Part shown: one piece after another, positions 1 through 7,606 of the stretch
Layout: each line of letters begins with the position of its first letter
Numbering within the stretch: the stretch's first letter is position 1
Assembly (NCBI GenBank): GCA_017464225.1
Contig: JAFUDW010000183.1
Location: forward strand, 1-18,691
Source of the DNA: Clostridia bacterium
Lineage (GTDB): Bacteria; Bacillota_A; Clostridia; Christensenellales; Aristaeellaceae
Length of the DNA stretch: 18,691 nucleotides
Reading direction: 5' to 3'
Notes under the pieces: generated by a model
Databases searched by the model: none
What the model was told of the DNA's origin: nothing
The model's input: the letters and a program-made list of their open reading frames with translations, nothing else
Translations under genes and position numbers: made by a program

Positions 1-312
1 ACCGATCAGCACCATCAGCAGAATGGAAACACCGGTGCCCATCCCTTTTACAATCATGAACATCCCGCCGATCGCGGCCAGCAGGCAGACGAAAGCGCCG
101 CAGCTCAGGTCAATGTTGCCGCCGGTAAGCATGCACATCAGCATGCCGGTGCCCAGGATGTACACGTAGGCATTCTGGTTGATCAGCTCGGTAAAGCTGG
201 AGGGTTTAAAGATGCCGCCCTTGGTCAGGATCAGGAAAAACAGATAAACCAGCACCAGGACGATGAGCATCGCGTTCTTTTTCAGCGCCGCGGAAATCGA
301 TTTTTTATCCAT
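1..312 (-). CDS. Second GguB/MmsB-like sugar ABC permease (partial, N-terminal 104 residues)
   Basis: This is the start of a membrane permease that runs off the left edge. It would form the channel of the monosaccharide importer encoded by the genes before it. Reading from the ATG at 312, the visible protein has a short basic N-terminus (MDKKS), a hydrophobic helix (about residues 14-28), then the block NAYVYILGTGML followed by LTGGNIDLS. The same blocks (NAYV, TGML, LTGGNIDLS, AAIG) occur in the preceding gguB, so the two are paralogues of the BPD_transp_2 family. The start is supported by GGAGG eight bases upstream. Only 21 bases separate it from the gguB stop, so it is the last visible gene of the chvE operon. 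Whether the gene is complete cannot be seen. Confidence 0.9.
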   Translation of the reverse strand, partial: MDKKSISAALKKNAMLIVLVLVYLFFLILTKGGIFKPSSFTELINQNAYVYILGTGMLMCMLTGGNIDLSCGAFVCLLAAIGGMFMIVKGMGTGVSILLMVLIG

Positions 313-333
313 CGTTATATCCTCCCTTCCGCC

Positions 334-1620
334 TTACCGCTTCTGCCGCTTGGACAGCACGTCAAACATGACGGCGATCAGCAGCACGATGCCCTTGACC
401 ACCTTCTGGTAGTTGGCGTCCACGCCCACGATGATCATGCCCTTGTTGATCACGCCCATCAGGATGGCGCCGACGATCATGCCCGATACCTTGCCGGTGC
501 CGCCATAGGCGGAAGCGCCGCCGATGAAGCAGGAGGCGATGGCATCCATTTCGTACCCTTCGCCGTACACCGGGTCAATGCCCTTGGCGCGGCCCGCGGT
601 CAGGATGCCCGCCAGACCGGCCAGCAGACCGATGTTGGCATAGGCGAACCAGAACACGTTGCGGGTCTTGACGCCGGAGAGCGCCGTGGCCTTTTCATTG
701 CCGCCCACGGCGTACAGATGGCGGCCGATGGCGGTCTTGGTGGTGATATAGGCGTAAATGCCCAGCACCAGCGCGATCCAGATCAGCACCATGGGGAAGC
801 CGCGGTAGCAGGCCAGCTTGAGGCTGACCCACAGGATCAGCACGGCGATGACCACGGTGGAAATCACCTGTCCGGGGATGGACTGGCTGATGCCCAGCTT
901 CTTCTGGGAGAGGATCTTATGCACCTTCAGGAGCACGAAGATCAGCGCCGCCGCGATGCCGATGCACATGCAGGTAAGGTTGAACTTGGCGACGAAGTTT
1001 TCGCCGATCAGCGCGGTCAGGAACGCGTTATCCTTGGTGAATACCGTATCCAGGGAGGGCGCGTTCTGCCGGATCACGTCCGGGATATAGCTGGTTTTTC
1101 CGTTGCCAAACAGGTCAAGGAACGCCTGATTGCTGATATCCACGCGGTAGCCGTTGAGCACCACGTTGGAAAAGCCGCGGAAGGCGTACATACCGGCCAG
1201 CGTGGCAATGAAGGCCGGCACCCGCACCTTGGCGATCCAGAAACCCTGGAAAGCGCCGATGGCAAGACCGATGGCCAGCATGGTTAGCACCGCCAGCCAC
1301 ATATTGATGCCAGAAGCCATCATCACGCAGCCGATAGCGGCGGTGAAGCACACCACCGAGCCTACAGAAAGGTCAATGTTGCCGCCGGTCAGGATGCACA
1401 GCAGCATACCGGTGGCCAGCACGAACACGTAGGCGTTTTCCGCGATCAGGCTCGTGATCATCGAGGGCTGCAGGATCTGACCTCGCTTGCCGGGCCACAG
1501 GGCGAACACGACGGTCACCACCACCAGGGCGATGATCATGGTGTATTTCTGGAAAAATTCACCGGCTTTGAAGCCCTGCATCAGGGGCTTTTTCCCCTGG
1601 GATACAGCCTTTTCACTCAT
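334..1620 (-). CDS. gguB: Multiple-monosaccharide ABC transporter permease GguB/MmsB
   Basis: This is an integral membrane permease of the ChvE-GguA-GguB sugar importer (BPD_transp_2 family), about 428 residues and mostly hydrophobic helices. Family marks are LTGGNIDLSVGS (about residues 78-88) and the cytoplasmic loop GRHLYAVGGNEKATALSGV (299-317), where the ATPase docks. The length fits GguB/MmsB, which is longer than RbsC-type permeases. An in-frame TTG at 1626 overlaps the gguA stop, but the ATG at 1620 (MSEKAVSQ) is preferred: it has GGAAGGGG upstream and sits two bases after the gguA TGA, which suggests translational coupling. A second, similar permease follows 21 bases after its TAA stop. 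The family assignment is firm. The sugar specificity is inferred only from the binding protein. Confidence 0.93.
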   Translation of the reverse strand: MSEKAVSQGKKPLMQGFKAGEFFQKYTMIIALVVVTVVFALWPGKRGQILQPSMITSLIAENAYVFVLATGMLLCILTGGNIDLSVGSVVCFTAAIGCVMMASGINMWLAVLTMLAIGLAIGAFQGFWIAKVRVPAFIATLAGMYAFRGFSNVVLNGYRVDISNQAFLDLFGNGKTSYIPDVIRQNAPSLDTVFTKDNAFLTALIGENFVAKFNLTCMCIGIAAALIFVLLKVHKILSQKKLGISQSIPGQVISTVVIAVLILWVSLKLACYRGFPMVLIWIALVLGIYAYITTKTAIGRHLYAVGGNEKATALSGVKTRNVFWFAYANIGLLAGLAGILTAGRAKGIDPVYGEGYEMDAIASCFIGGASAYGGTGKVSGMIVGAILMGVINKGMIIVGVDANYQKVVKGIVLLIAVMFDVLSKRQKR

Positions 1621-1622
1621 CG

Positions 1623-3167
1623 TCAAGCACCCCTTCCCGACCGGAGGATCGCCGCCATGATGCTCTCCTGGGTAGCCTCGCTGGCCTTCATTTCTCCGAT
1701 GATTTTGGCCTCGTTCATGATGTAGATGCGGTCGCTCATACCCAGCACCTCAGGCAGCTCGGAGCTGATCAGCACCACGCACTTGCCCGCAGCGGCCAGA
1801 TCGTTGATAATGCAGTAGATTTCGTATTTCGCGCCCACGTCGATGCCGCGGGTGGGCTCGTCCAGCAGCAGGATATCGGGCTCGGCAAACATCCACTTGG
1901 CCAGAAGCACCTTCTGCTGGTTACCGCCGGACAGATTGCCAACCAGTTGCTCCACCGAGGGCGTCTTGATCTTGAGCTTATCCCGGTATTCTTCGGCCAC
2001 GGCGTATTCCTTATCGCCGTCGATGACGGTGTTGCGGGAGATGGCGCCCAGGTTAGCCAGCGAGGTGTTCACCTTGATGGACTGGCTGAGCACCAGGCCG
2101 TTGCCCTTACGGTCCTCGGTAACGTAGGCGATCTTGTGCTTGATGGCGTCGGCCTCGCTCTTGCGCAGCTTGATGTGCTTGCCGTCCAGCTTGAGCTCGC
2201 CCGAAAAATTGACGCCGTAGCTCTGGCCGAAAATGCTCATGGCCAGCTCTGTGCGCCCGGCGCCCATCAGGCCGTAAATGCCCACCACTTCGCCCTGGCG
2301 CACGTACATGGAAACGTCGTCCACCACCTTGCGCTCGGGATACAGCGGATGATGCACGGTCCAATGGTCGATCTCCATGCGGATATCGCCGATCTTCACG
2401 TTTTCGCGCTTGGGGAAGCGGTTGGTGATCTCGCGCCCCACCATGCCCTTGATGATGCGCTCCTCGCTGACGGGCTCGGGGCCGCGATTATCGATGGTCT
2501 CAATGGTGGAACCGTCGCGGATCACCGTTATTTTGTCCGCCACGTAAGCGACCTCGTTCAGCTTGTGGGTGATGATGATCATGGTCATCCCCTGCTTTTT
2601 GAAGCTGAGCATCAGGTCAAGCAGCGCGCGGGAATCTTCTTCGTTCAGGGAGGAGGTGGGCTCGTCCAGGATCAGCAGCTTGGCTTGCTTGGCCAAGGCC
2701 TTGGCGATCTCCACCAGCTGCTGTTTGCCCGTGCCGATGGTCTTGACCTGTACCTTGGAGCTTTCCTCCAGGCCCACCATTTTCAGGTACTTATCGGCCT
2801 CCGAATAGGTTTTGTTCCAGTTAATGGCGTATTTGTGCCCGCACTCGTTGCCCAGGTACATATTTTCGCCGATGGTCATCTCAGGAACCAGCGCCAGCTC
2901 CTGATGAATGATGACGATGCCCAGTCTTTCCGAATCCTTGATATTGGAAAACTTGCAGACCTGCCCGTTGTAGATGATATCCCCCTCGTAGGTACCGTGA
3001 GGATAGATGCCGCTCAGTACGTTCATCAGGGTGGATTTGCCCGCGCCGTTTTCACCCACCAGCGCGTGGATCTCGCCCTCTTCCACCTGAAGGTTCACGT
3101 TATCGAGCGCTTTTACACCCGGGAAAGTCTTTGTGATATTTTTCATTTCCAGCAGAATCTTTGCCAT
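1623..3167 (-). CDS. gguA: Multiple-monosaccharide ABC transporter ATPase GguA/MmsA (two nucleotide-binding domains)
   Basis: This is the cytoplasmic double ATPase that powers the sugar importer. From the start at 3167 it has 514 residues. Domain 1 has Walker A GENGAGKS (38-45), a variant signature [10 protein letters not shown] (146-155), Walker B LLILDEP (164-170) and the switch histidine in ITHKL (H201). Domain 2 has the degenerate Walker [10 protein letters not shown] (299-307) that is usual in CUT2-type sugar ATPases, signature LSGGNQQ (412-418), Walker B ILLLDEP (432-438) and serine in place of the switch histidine (LISSE). One active and one degenerate site is normal for the family. 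An ATG seven codons upstream exists, but the one at 3167 has GGAGG at the right distance and begins with the conserved MAKILLEM. It overlaps the gguB translation-start region. A hairpin separates it from chvE upstream. Confidence 0.96.
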   Translation of the reverse strand: MAKILLEMKNITKTFPGVKALDNVNLQVEEGEIHALVGENGAGKSTLMNVLSGIYPHGTYEGDIIYNGQVCKFSNIKDSERLGIVIIHQELALVPEMTIGENMYLGNECGHKYAINWNKTYSEADKYLKMVGLEESSKVQVKTIGTGKQQLVEIAKALAKQAKLLILDEPTSSLNEEDSRALLDLMLSFKKQGMTMIIITHKLNEVAYVADKITVIRDGSTIETIDNRGPEPVSEERIIKGMVGREITNRFPKRENVKIGDIRMEIDHWTVHHPLYPERKVVDDVSMYVRQGEVVGIYGLMGAGRTELAMSIFGQSYGVNFSGELKLDGKHIKLRKSEADAIKHKIAYVTEDRKGNGLVLSQSIKVNTSLANLGAISRNTVIDGDKEYAVAEEYRDKLKIKTPSVEQLVGNLSGGNQQKVLLAKWMFAEPDILLLDEPTRGIDVGAKYEIYCIINDLAAAGKCVVLISSELPEVLGMSDRIYIMNEAKIIGEMKASEATQESIMAAILRSGRGA

Positions 3168-3226
3168 GGCGCTCCTCCAGCTTTTCAATCAGATGGAAAT
3201 ATTTGACTTTCCGTAAAATCCGAAAT

Positions 3227-3255
3227 GATGCAGGCGGGCTCGGCCCGCCTGCATC
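3227..3255 (-). terminator. Strong hairpin between chvE and gguA (attenuator or mRNA stabiliser)
   Basis: There is a perfect 13-bp inverted repeat (arms 3227-3239 and 3243-3255, GC-rich) with a three-base loop. It lies 37 bases after the chvE stop and 59 bases before the gguA start. On the minus strand it is followed by ATTTCGGATTTT, not a full T-run, so complete termination is unlikely. Partial termination, or protection of the chvE message from 3' decay, is the likely role. Confidence 0.75.
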
Positions 3256-3292
3256 GTTTCATGGTTTACAGGCAATCCCTGTATAATCCTTA

Positions 3293-4336
3293 TTACTGGA
3301 GCTGGTCGGCGGTGTAGTAGCCGGAATCCAGCAGCAGCTCGGCGTAGTTGTTCACATCGGCGAATACGGGTTCGCACAGGAAGGAGGGCACGGTGATGAC
3401 GCCGTTGTTGTAGGTCTCGGTGTCGTTCACGTCAACCTCTTCGCCCGCCAGGATCTGGCCGACCATCTTGACCACCTGCGCGGCCAGGGTACGGGTATCC
3501 TTGAACACGGACATGCTCTGCTTGCCGGCGATCATGTTCTTCACGTTGGAGATATCGCAGTCCTGACCGGTGATGATGGGCCACTCGCCATCATAGCCAT
3601 CTTCCAGAGCGTTCTCTACGCCCAGAGCGGTGGAGTCGTTGGAGCACAGCCAAGCGTCAATGTTGGAGCCGTCGGAATAGTTGGCAAGAACGGTGGTAGC
3701 ACGGTTCTGAGCAACTTCGGTCTTCCAGGTGGGGGTGGCAACCTTATCGAACTCGATCTGGCCAGACTTAACGGTCAGCTTGCCAGCGTCCATGTAGGGC
3801 TGCAGCACGTCGATAGCGCCCTGATAGAAGTAAAGAGCGTTGTTGTCACCGGGGTCGCCGGCGGTGATTTCCAGGGCGAAGGGGCCTTCGGCGTTGTCCA
3901 GATCCAGCGCGTCCTTAATGTAGGTGCCCTGCACGGTGCCGACCTTGTAGTTATCGAAGGTGGCATAGTAGGAAACGGCGTCGGATTCCATCAGCAGGCG
4001 GTCATAAGCGATGACCGGGATGCCCTTTTCCTTGGCCAGATCCAGAGCGGAGCCCAGGGAGGAGCCTTCGATGGCGGCGATCACAACCACGTCAACGCCG
4101 TTGTTGATCATGTTGGTCACCTGGTTCAGCTGCTGCTGCACGTCGTTGGAGGCGAACTGCAGGTCTACTTCATAGCCGGCTTCTTCCAGCTGCTTCTGCA
4201 TGTTCTCGCCGTCCTGATTCCAGCGCTGCAGGTCCTTGGTGGGCATCGAAACGCCAACCTTCTGGCCCTCGGCCAGCGCGCTGACGCTCATGCATACCAT
4301 CAGCAGGCACAGGAGGATAGAAAGGAACTTTTTCAT
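3293..4336 (-). CDS. chvE: Periplasmic-type multiple sugar-binding protein ChvE
   Basis: This is the extracytoplasmic binding protein that captures monosaccharides and delivers them to GguAB. It has 347 residues. Residues 1-22 form a signal peptide (basic MKKF, hydrophobic core, ALA cleavage site before EG). The mature protein follows ChvE closely: VGVSMPTKDLQRW near the N-terminus, a VIAYDRL block, YYATFDNYKVG, GDPGDNNA, VKSGQ, the hinge-region TGQDCD, FKDTR, and a C-terminus ending SGYYTADQL. ChvE of Agrobacterium binds aldoses such as galactose, glucose, arabinose and xylose; the substrate here is not proven. It is the first gene of the operon, with AAGGAG upstream of the ATG and a good promoter. 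There is no lipobox cysteine at the cleavage site, which is odd for a Gram-positive binding protein. Confidence 0.95.
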   Translation of the reverse strand: MKKFLSILLCLLMVCMSVSALAEGQKVGVSMPTKDLQRWNQDGENMQKQLEEAGYEVDLQFASNDVQQQLNQVTNMINNGVDVVVIAAIEGSSLGSALDLAKEKGIPVIAYDRLLMESDAVSYYATFDNYKVGTVQGTYIKDALDLDNAEGPFALEITAGDPGDNNALYFYQGAIDVLQPYMDAGKLTVKSGQIEFDKVATPTWKTEVAQNRATTVLANYSDGSNIDAWLCSNDSTALGVENALEDGYDGEWPIITGQDCDISNVKNMIAGKQSMSVFKDTRTLAAQVVKMVGQILAGEEVDVNDTETYNNGVITVPSFLCEPVFADVNNYAELLLDSGYYTADQLQ

Positions 4337-4395
4337 AGGGACACACTCTCCTTTTCAATTTTTCCATTCGCCTTCCGGATCGATGCGCGGACAGA

Positions 4396-4405
4396 CGATG
4401 GATCG
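4396..4405. promoter_or_regulatory. Possible operator CGATGGATCG at the chvE transcription start
   Basis: A short inverted repeat CGAT-GG-ATCG lies just downstream of the predicted chvE start site (about +2 to +12), where a repressor would block initiation. A second GGATCG copy occurs 24 bases away, near 4376. The regulator is unknown and the site is short, so this is only a candidate. Confidence 0.25.
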
Positions 4406-4413
4406 TTAGGTTG

Positions 4414-4442
4414 ATTATATAACAGATTCATCGGATTGGCAA
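4414..4442 (-). promoter_or_regulatory. Sigma-70 promoter of the chvE-ggu operon
   Basis: On the minus strand, -35 TTGCCA (4437-4442), a 17-bp spacer and a perfect -10 TATAAT (4414-4419). The predicted start is near 4407, giving a leader of about 70 bases to the chvE ATG. The DNA upstream of the -35 (4443-4495) is rich in A-tracts on this strand and could act as an UP element. Confidence 0.8.
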
Positions 4443-4645
4443 GCTTTTTTGTGAATGATTTATGAATTTTTATGGATTTTTTTATCATTAAATGCGTTTA
4501 CCGAAAGAGCTCCCCCGCGCCCGGCGGGAGATCTTCGCGGAATAAAACGTTAAATCAATCATCCGCCTTGCGGCAGTTTTCTTCTTCGCTGAAAAATCCC
4601 CTTTTCATCACGCTTTCCGACCGGGGACCGCTCCCGAAGCGCAGC
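4443..4645. other. Non-coding intergenic region between the chvE promoter and the ferritin-like gene terminator
   Basis: About 200 bases with no convincing gene. The left part (4443-4495) is A/T-rich and belongs to the chvE promoter region. A GC-rich hairpin lies at 4510-4530 (CTCCC/GGGAG plus CCG/CGG around a four-base loop) and has no T-run. An 87-codon open frame crosses the region, but it lacks a good ribosome binding site and any recognisable protein features. Confidence 0.5.
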
Positions 4646-4673
4646 AAAAAGGCCGGCGGGTCTTCCGTCGGCC
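4646..4673 (-). terminator. Intrinsic terminator of the ferritin-like gene
   Basis: On the minus strand, GGCCGACGG, loop AAGAC, CCGCCGGCC (one mismatch), then TTTTT. It lies about 19 bases after the stop of the ferritin-like gene. Confidence 0.85.
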
Positions 4674-4691
4674 TCCGGCTTCCTTCCTGTT

Positions 4692-5954
4692 TTATTGCAC
4701 GTATCCCCCGGCCATGCCCGTCCGGCCCACGGTGATATTGTCCCGGGCGCGGTCGCGCAGGTCGGGCACGGGCTCCTCGGCGGTCTGCCAGCGGTAGTCC
4801 TGGCCGTGGGCGTTCATGTAATCCTGGATGACAAAGTGGGTGGGCACCTGCTCGGGCGGGGTATTGAGCGCGCGCTGGAACATATAGAAGGGGGCGTTCT
4901 CAGGCAGCTTGGCCTCGTCAATATAGTTTTCCAGCCTTGAGGTCAAATGCGCCTGGCTGCCCAGCACGCCGCGCACATACGCAATGTTTTCATACAGCTT
5001 GAGGAGCTCCGGGAATTTGCCCTCGGGGATCACCTGCTGCCAGTCCTTCTTTTCATACTTTCGGAGCAGGTCTGCAGCGGCGTGCAGATGGGCCACCTCC
5101 TGCGCGAAATGCTCCTCCCACACCTGTTTGATATGCTGATCGGTCTCATCCATATAGCAGGAATAATACAGATAGCATTCGGTGTATTCATGCATCAGCA
5201 GGCATTCCAGCATGGTGGCCCGGGGATCCATCAGGCTGCCGTACTGGGTCACATGCTGCTCCTCAATGAGGCCGATCTCCTGATACAGCCTGCGGCCCAC
5301 GTCGGTGGGATAGGTGGCGCAAACGTTCATATAATAATTCATGGTCTGCTGCTCGGCGGCCGTGATGATAGCGGCGTGCAGCTTGGTCAGCGGGTGCGCC
5401 GTCTTATTGTCGATGTAAAAGCGCACGTTGTCGGTGGGATGCCTGTGCTCGGCAATGGTGGGACGCCCGGGCATGATCTCGGTATAATGGCCCACCAGCT
5501 GCTCGGCGCACACGCCGCTTTCCTGCTCCAGCAGATCGCTGTAGCGGTACAGATGGTCAAAATCCTCCAGCAGGGCAAAGTCCAGCGCCGCCTTCACCAT
5601 GGGATCGGGCTCCTTAGCCGCCATGCCCGCCGTCAGATCGACGGCCAGCTGCTCATAGCCGATGGTGTGCTCCAGCACCGTTTCATCGGCGGGCTTCAGC
5701 GCAGCGATCACCTTTTGCTGCTGCTGTTCCACCCGGCGGGAAAGCGCCAGCGCCCGGCGGAGCTCGTTGTCCTCCACGTGCCGCTGGAACTGGTGGGTGA
5801 ACCAGACCGCCTCATACTCGGTGCCGTTCATCAGGATCACGCGGGTGCGGGTATAAGGATCGACCTCGTTCTTATCGTAGGGCTTCACGTAGAGCTGCTT
5901 CCAGGGTTTGAAAAAGGTATCCATTTTTGCCGGTTTTTCATTGAATGGATTCAT
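4692..5954 (-). CDS. Ferritin-like diiron-type protein, 420 residues, unknown role
   Basis: I do not recognise a named family, but the sequence shows a ferritin-like carboxylate site. E201, E231-E-Q-H234, E256 (or E259) and E286-V-A-H289 give the order E, ExxH, E, ExxH, with 30 residues inside each pair, as in four-helix diiron proteins (rubrerythrin, ferritin, oxygenase-like). A partial copy appears earlier: E101 and D131-F-D-H134, again 30 apart and 100 residues before the second set, so the protein may hold two bundles. The protein is helical, soluble, and has no signal peptide or membrane segment. The last 80 residues have no motif I can place. The ATG at 5954 has AAAGGAAG upstream. It is a single-gene unit with its own terminator, divergent from the glycosyltransferase gene. 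Possible roles are iron or peroxide handling or an oxidase; none is shown. Confidence 0.8.
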   Translation of the reverse strand: MNPFNEKPAKMDTFFKPWKQLYVKPYDKNEVDPYTRTRVILMNGTEYEAVWFTHQFQRHVEDNELRRALALSRRVEQQQQKVIAALKPADETVLEHTIGYEQLAVDLTAGMAAKEPDPMVKAALDFALLEDFDHLYRYSDLLEQESGVCAEQLVGHYTEIMPGRPTIAEHRHPTDNVRFYIDNKTAHPLTKLHAAIITAAEQQTMNYYMNVCATYPTDVGRRLYQEIGLIEEQHVTQYGSLMDPRATMLECLLMHEYTECYLYYSCYMDETDQHIKQVWEEHFAQEVAHLHAAADLLRKYEKKDWQQVIPEGKFPELLKLYENIAYVRGVLGSQAHLTSRLENYIDEAKLPENAPFYMFQRALNTPPEQVPTHFVIQDYMNAHGQDYRWQTAEEPVPDLRDRARDNITVGRTGMAGGYVQ

Positions 5955-6045
5955 AGCGACACTTCCTTTCCGTCTATTCCCTTTCAGTGTGCCCCGAAGC
6001 CGTTCCGGTATACGCTTTATGAATGACAGATTAGCAATTTATAAT

Positions 6046-6074
6046 TTGTCTTTTCACCGGGTATATGCTAAAAT
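6046..6074 (+). promoter_or_regulatory. Promoter of the GT4 glycosyltransferase gene
   Basis: -35 TTGTCT (6046-6051), a 17-bp spacer and -10 TAAAAT (6069-6074), with a TG extended -10 at 6066-6067. The start codon is at 6107, so the leader is only about 25 bases. Confidence 0.75.
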
Positions 6075-6106
6075 AAAGCGCTCATCCTATAAGCGAGAGG
6101 TGTTTT

Positions 6107-7366
6107 ATGCGCGTCGCGTTGCTCAATGATTCCTTCCCGCCGGTGATCGACGGCGTGGCAAACGTGGTGATCAATTACGCCGCGGAGCTCCAAAAAAGCG
6201 GAGATCAGCCTTTGGTGGCCGTGCCCGGGTATCCCAACGTGCATGACGATTATCCCTACCCGGTGCTGCGCTATACCAGCCTGGATACCACCAAGCTCTT
6301 CGGCTACCGCGCCGGCTATCCGTTCAGCGCGACAGCCATCGACGAACTGCGGGCCTTCCAGCCCGAAATCATCCATTCCCATTGCCCCGTGGCCTCCAAT
6401 CTGCTGGCCCGCGTGCTGCGGGAGAGCGTGCACGTGCCGCTGGTGTTCACCTACCACACCAAATTCGATATCGATATCCGCACGGCGGTCAAAGGCCATC
6501 TGCTGCAGAATGAGCTGATCGCCGCGCTGGTATCCAACATCCAGGCCTGCGACGAGGTATGGACGGTAAGCCATGGTGCCGGTGAAAACCTGCGCTCCAT
6601 CGGCTACGAGGGCGATTATATCGTGATGCCCAACGGCGTGGACATGCCCCAGGGCAGGGCCGACGAAGCCATGATCCGCAAAGCGGAGGAAATGTGCGGC
6701 CTTACCCCCGGCGTGCCGGTATTCCTGTTTGCCGGGCGGCTGCGCTGGTACAAGGGCATCCGCCACATCATAGAGGGCCTGGCCATGGCCATGAACGCCG
6801 GAGCTGATTTCCGCATGGTGTTCGTGGGCGACGGCAGCGATCGCCCGGCCATTGAGAAGCTGTGCGAGCAGGCCTATATCCTTCCCCGGTGCACGTTTAC
6901 CGGCGCGGTGCAGGATCGGGAACTGCTGCGGGCGTTTTACAGCCGCGCCGATCTGTTCCTTTTCCCTTCCACCTTCGATACCAACGGCATCGTGGTGCGC
7001 GAAGCCGCAGCCTGCGGCCTGGGCGCTCTGCTGGTGGCGGGCAGCTGCGCCGCCGAGGGCGTTACCGACGGGCGCAACGGCCTGCTGATGGAGGAAAACG
7101 CCGAAGCCCTGTGTCAAAAAGTCCTCTTTGCCTGCCGTCATCCCGAGGCCGTCCGGCGCATCGGAGAAAACGCGCAGAAGGAACTGTACATCAGCTGGAG
7201 CGCGGCGGTGGATATGGCCCGGGAGCGCTATCAGATCATCCTGGAAAACAGCCGCAGCCAGCCTGCCCGCCACCGGATCGATCTGTTTCCCCTGCTGAGC
7301 GACGCCGTGGAGCTGGTCAGCCGGGGCCGTGAAATCAGCCAACAGGTCATCGATCTGCTCCGCTGA
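6107..7366 (+). CDS. GT4-family glycosyltransferase (diacylglycerol glucosyltransferase-like)
   Basis: This is a retaining GT-B glycosyltransferase of 419 residues, probably peripheral on the inner face of the membrane. The N-terminal Rossmann domain starts MRVALLNDSFPPVIDGVAN (the glycine-rich loop near residue 16) and holds HSHCPVASN (90-97) and TYHTKFD (115-121), which resemble lipid glucosyltransferases of the 1,2-diacylglycerol 3-glucosyltransferase type. The C-terminal nucleotide-sugar domain has PNGVD (175-179), FAGRLRWYKG (208-217), GDGSDR and the donor-binding D291-x7-E299 motif in FDTNGIVVREA; aspartate replaces the usual first glutamate. The ATG has GAGAGGTG upstream and its own extended -10 promoter. 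Family membership is firm. Acceptor and sugar are inferred, and a glycolipid or cell-surface glycan role fits best. Confidence 0.9.
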   Translation: MRVALLNDSFPPVIDGVANVVINYAAELQKSGDQPLVAVPGYPNVHDDYPYPVLRYTSLDTTKLFGYRAGYPFSATAIDELRAFQPEIIHSHCPVASNLLARVLRESVHVPLVFTYHTKFDIDIRTAVKGHLLQNELIAALVSNIQACDEVWTVSHGAGENLRSIGYEGDYIVMPNGVDMPQGRADEAMIRKAEEMCGLTPGVPVFLFAGRLRWYKGIRHIIEGLAMAMNAGADFRMVFVGDGSDRPAIEKLCEQAYILPRCTFTGAVQDRELLRAFYSRADLFLFPSTFDTNGIVVREAAACGLGALLVAGSCAAEGVTDGRNGLLMEENAEALCQKVLFACRHPEAVRRIGENAQKELYISWSAAVDMARERYQIILENSRSQPARHRIDLFPLLSDAVELVSRGREISQQVIDLLR

Positions 7367-7411
7367 CGGCAAAATTCGATAAAAGCGGCAAAAAACATTT
7401 AAAAAACAGCA

Positions 7412-7441
7412 TTGTTTATATAGAATTTATAAAACTATTAT
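7412..7441 (+). promoter_or_regulatory. Possible promoter for a short RNA upstream of the terminator
   Basis: TTGTTT (7412-7417), an 18-bp spacer and TATTAT (7436-7441) lie inside a very A/T-rich stretch (7380-7450) after the glycosyltransferase gene. Transcription from here would give an RNA of about 75 bases ending at the terminator at 7477-7521. The base composition makes chance matches easy. Confidence 0.3.
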
Positions 7442-7476
7442 ATAAAAAAAAGGCATTCTCTTCACAGAGGACGCTG

Positions 7477-7521
7477 CGGGCCCGTGTGCATGCCTCTCCG
7501 CGCACGGACCCGTATTTTTTT
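7477..7521 (+). terminator. Intrinsic terminator downstream of the glycosyltransferase gene
   Basis: A 13-bp stem (7477-7489 with 7500-7512, one mismatch and one G-U pair) and a ten-base loop, followed by TATTTTTTTA. It lies about 110 bases after the glycosyltransferase stop and ends the transcript before the next promoter at 7548. Confidence 0.85.
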
Positions 7522-7547
7522 ATCCGTTTTTTCACGGACCATACCTC

Positions 7548-7576
7548 TTGCCGATTTTTGCCGCAGGGGGTATACT
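7548..7576 (+). promoter_or_regulatory. Promoter of the PHP hydrolase-MFS operon
   Basis: -35 TTGCCG (7548-7553), a 17-bp spacer and -10 TATACT (7571-7576). The start codon at 7607 lies about 24 bases after the predicted transcription start, just enough for the AAAGGAG ribosome binding site. Confidence 0.8.
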
Positions 7577-7606
7577 GTTTTACGAATGAACGCAAAGGAG
7601 AAGGAC

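Noticed and set aside
1618..1626. TTG start for gguB at 1626
   Set aside because: It overlaps the gguA stop, while the ATG two codons later has better spacing to GGAAGGGG.
4472..4735. 87-codon plus-strand open frame in the chvE upstream gap
   Set aside because: It has no ribosome binding site, it crosses the ferritin-like gene's terminator and 3' end, and its translation is basic and low-information.
6068..7372. 434-codon minus-strand open frame over the glycosyltransferase
   Set aside because: It is an antisense shadow of a firm GT4 gene, rich in His, Gly and Ala, with no recognisable domain.
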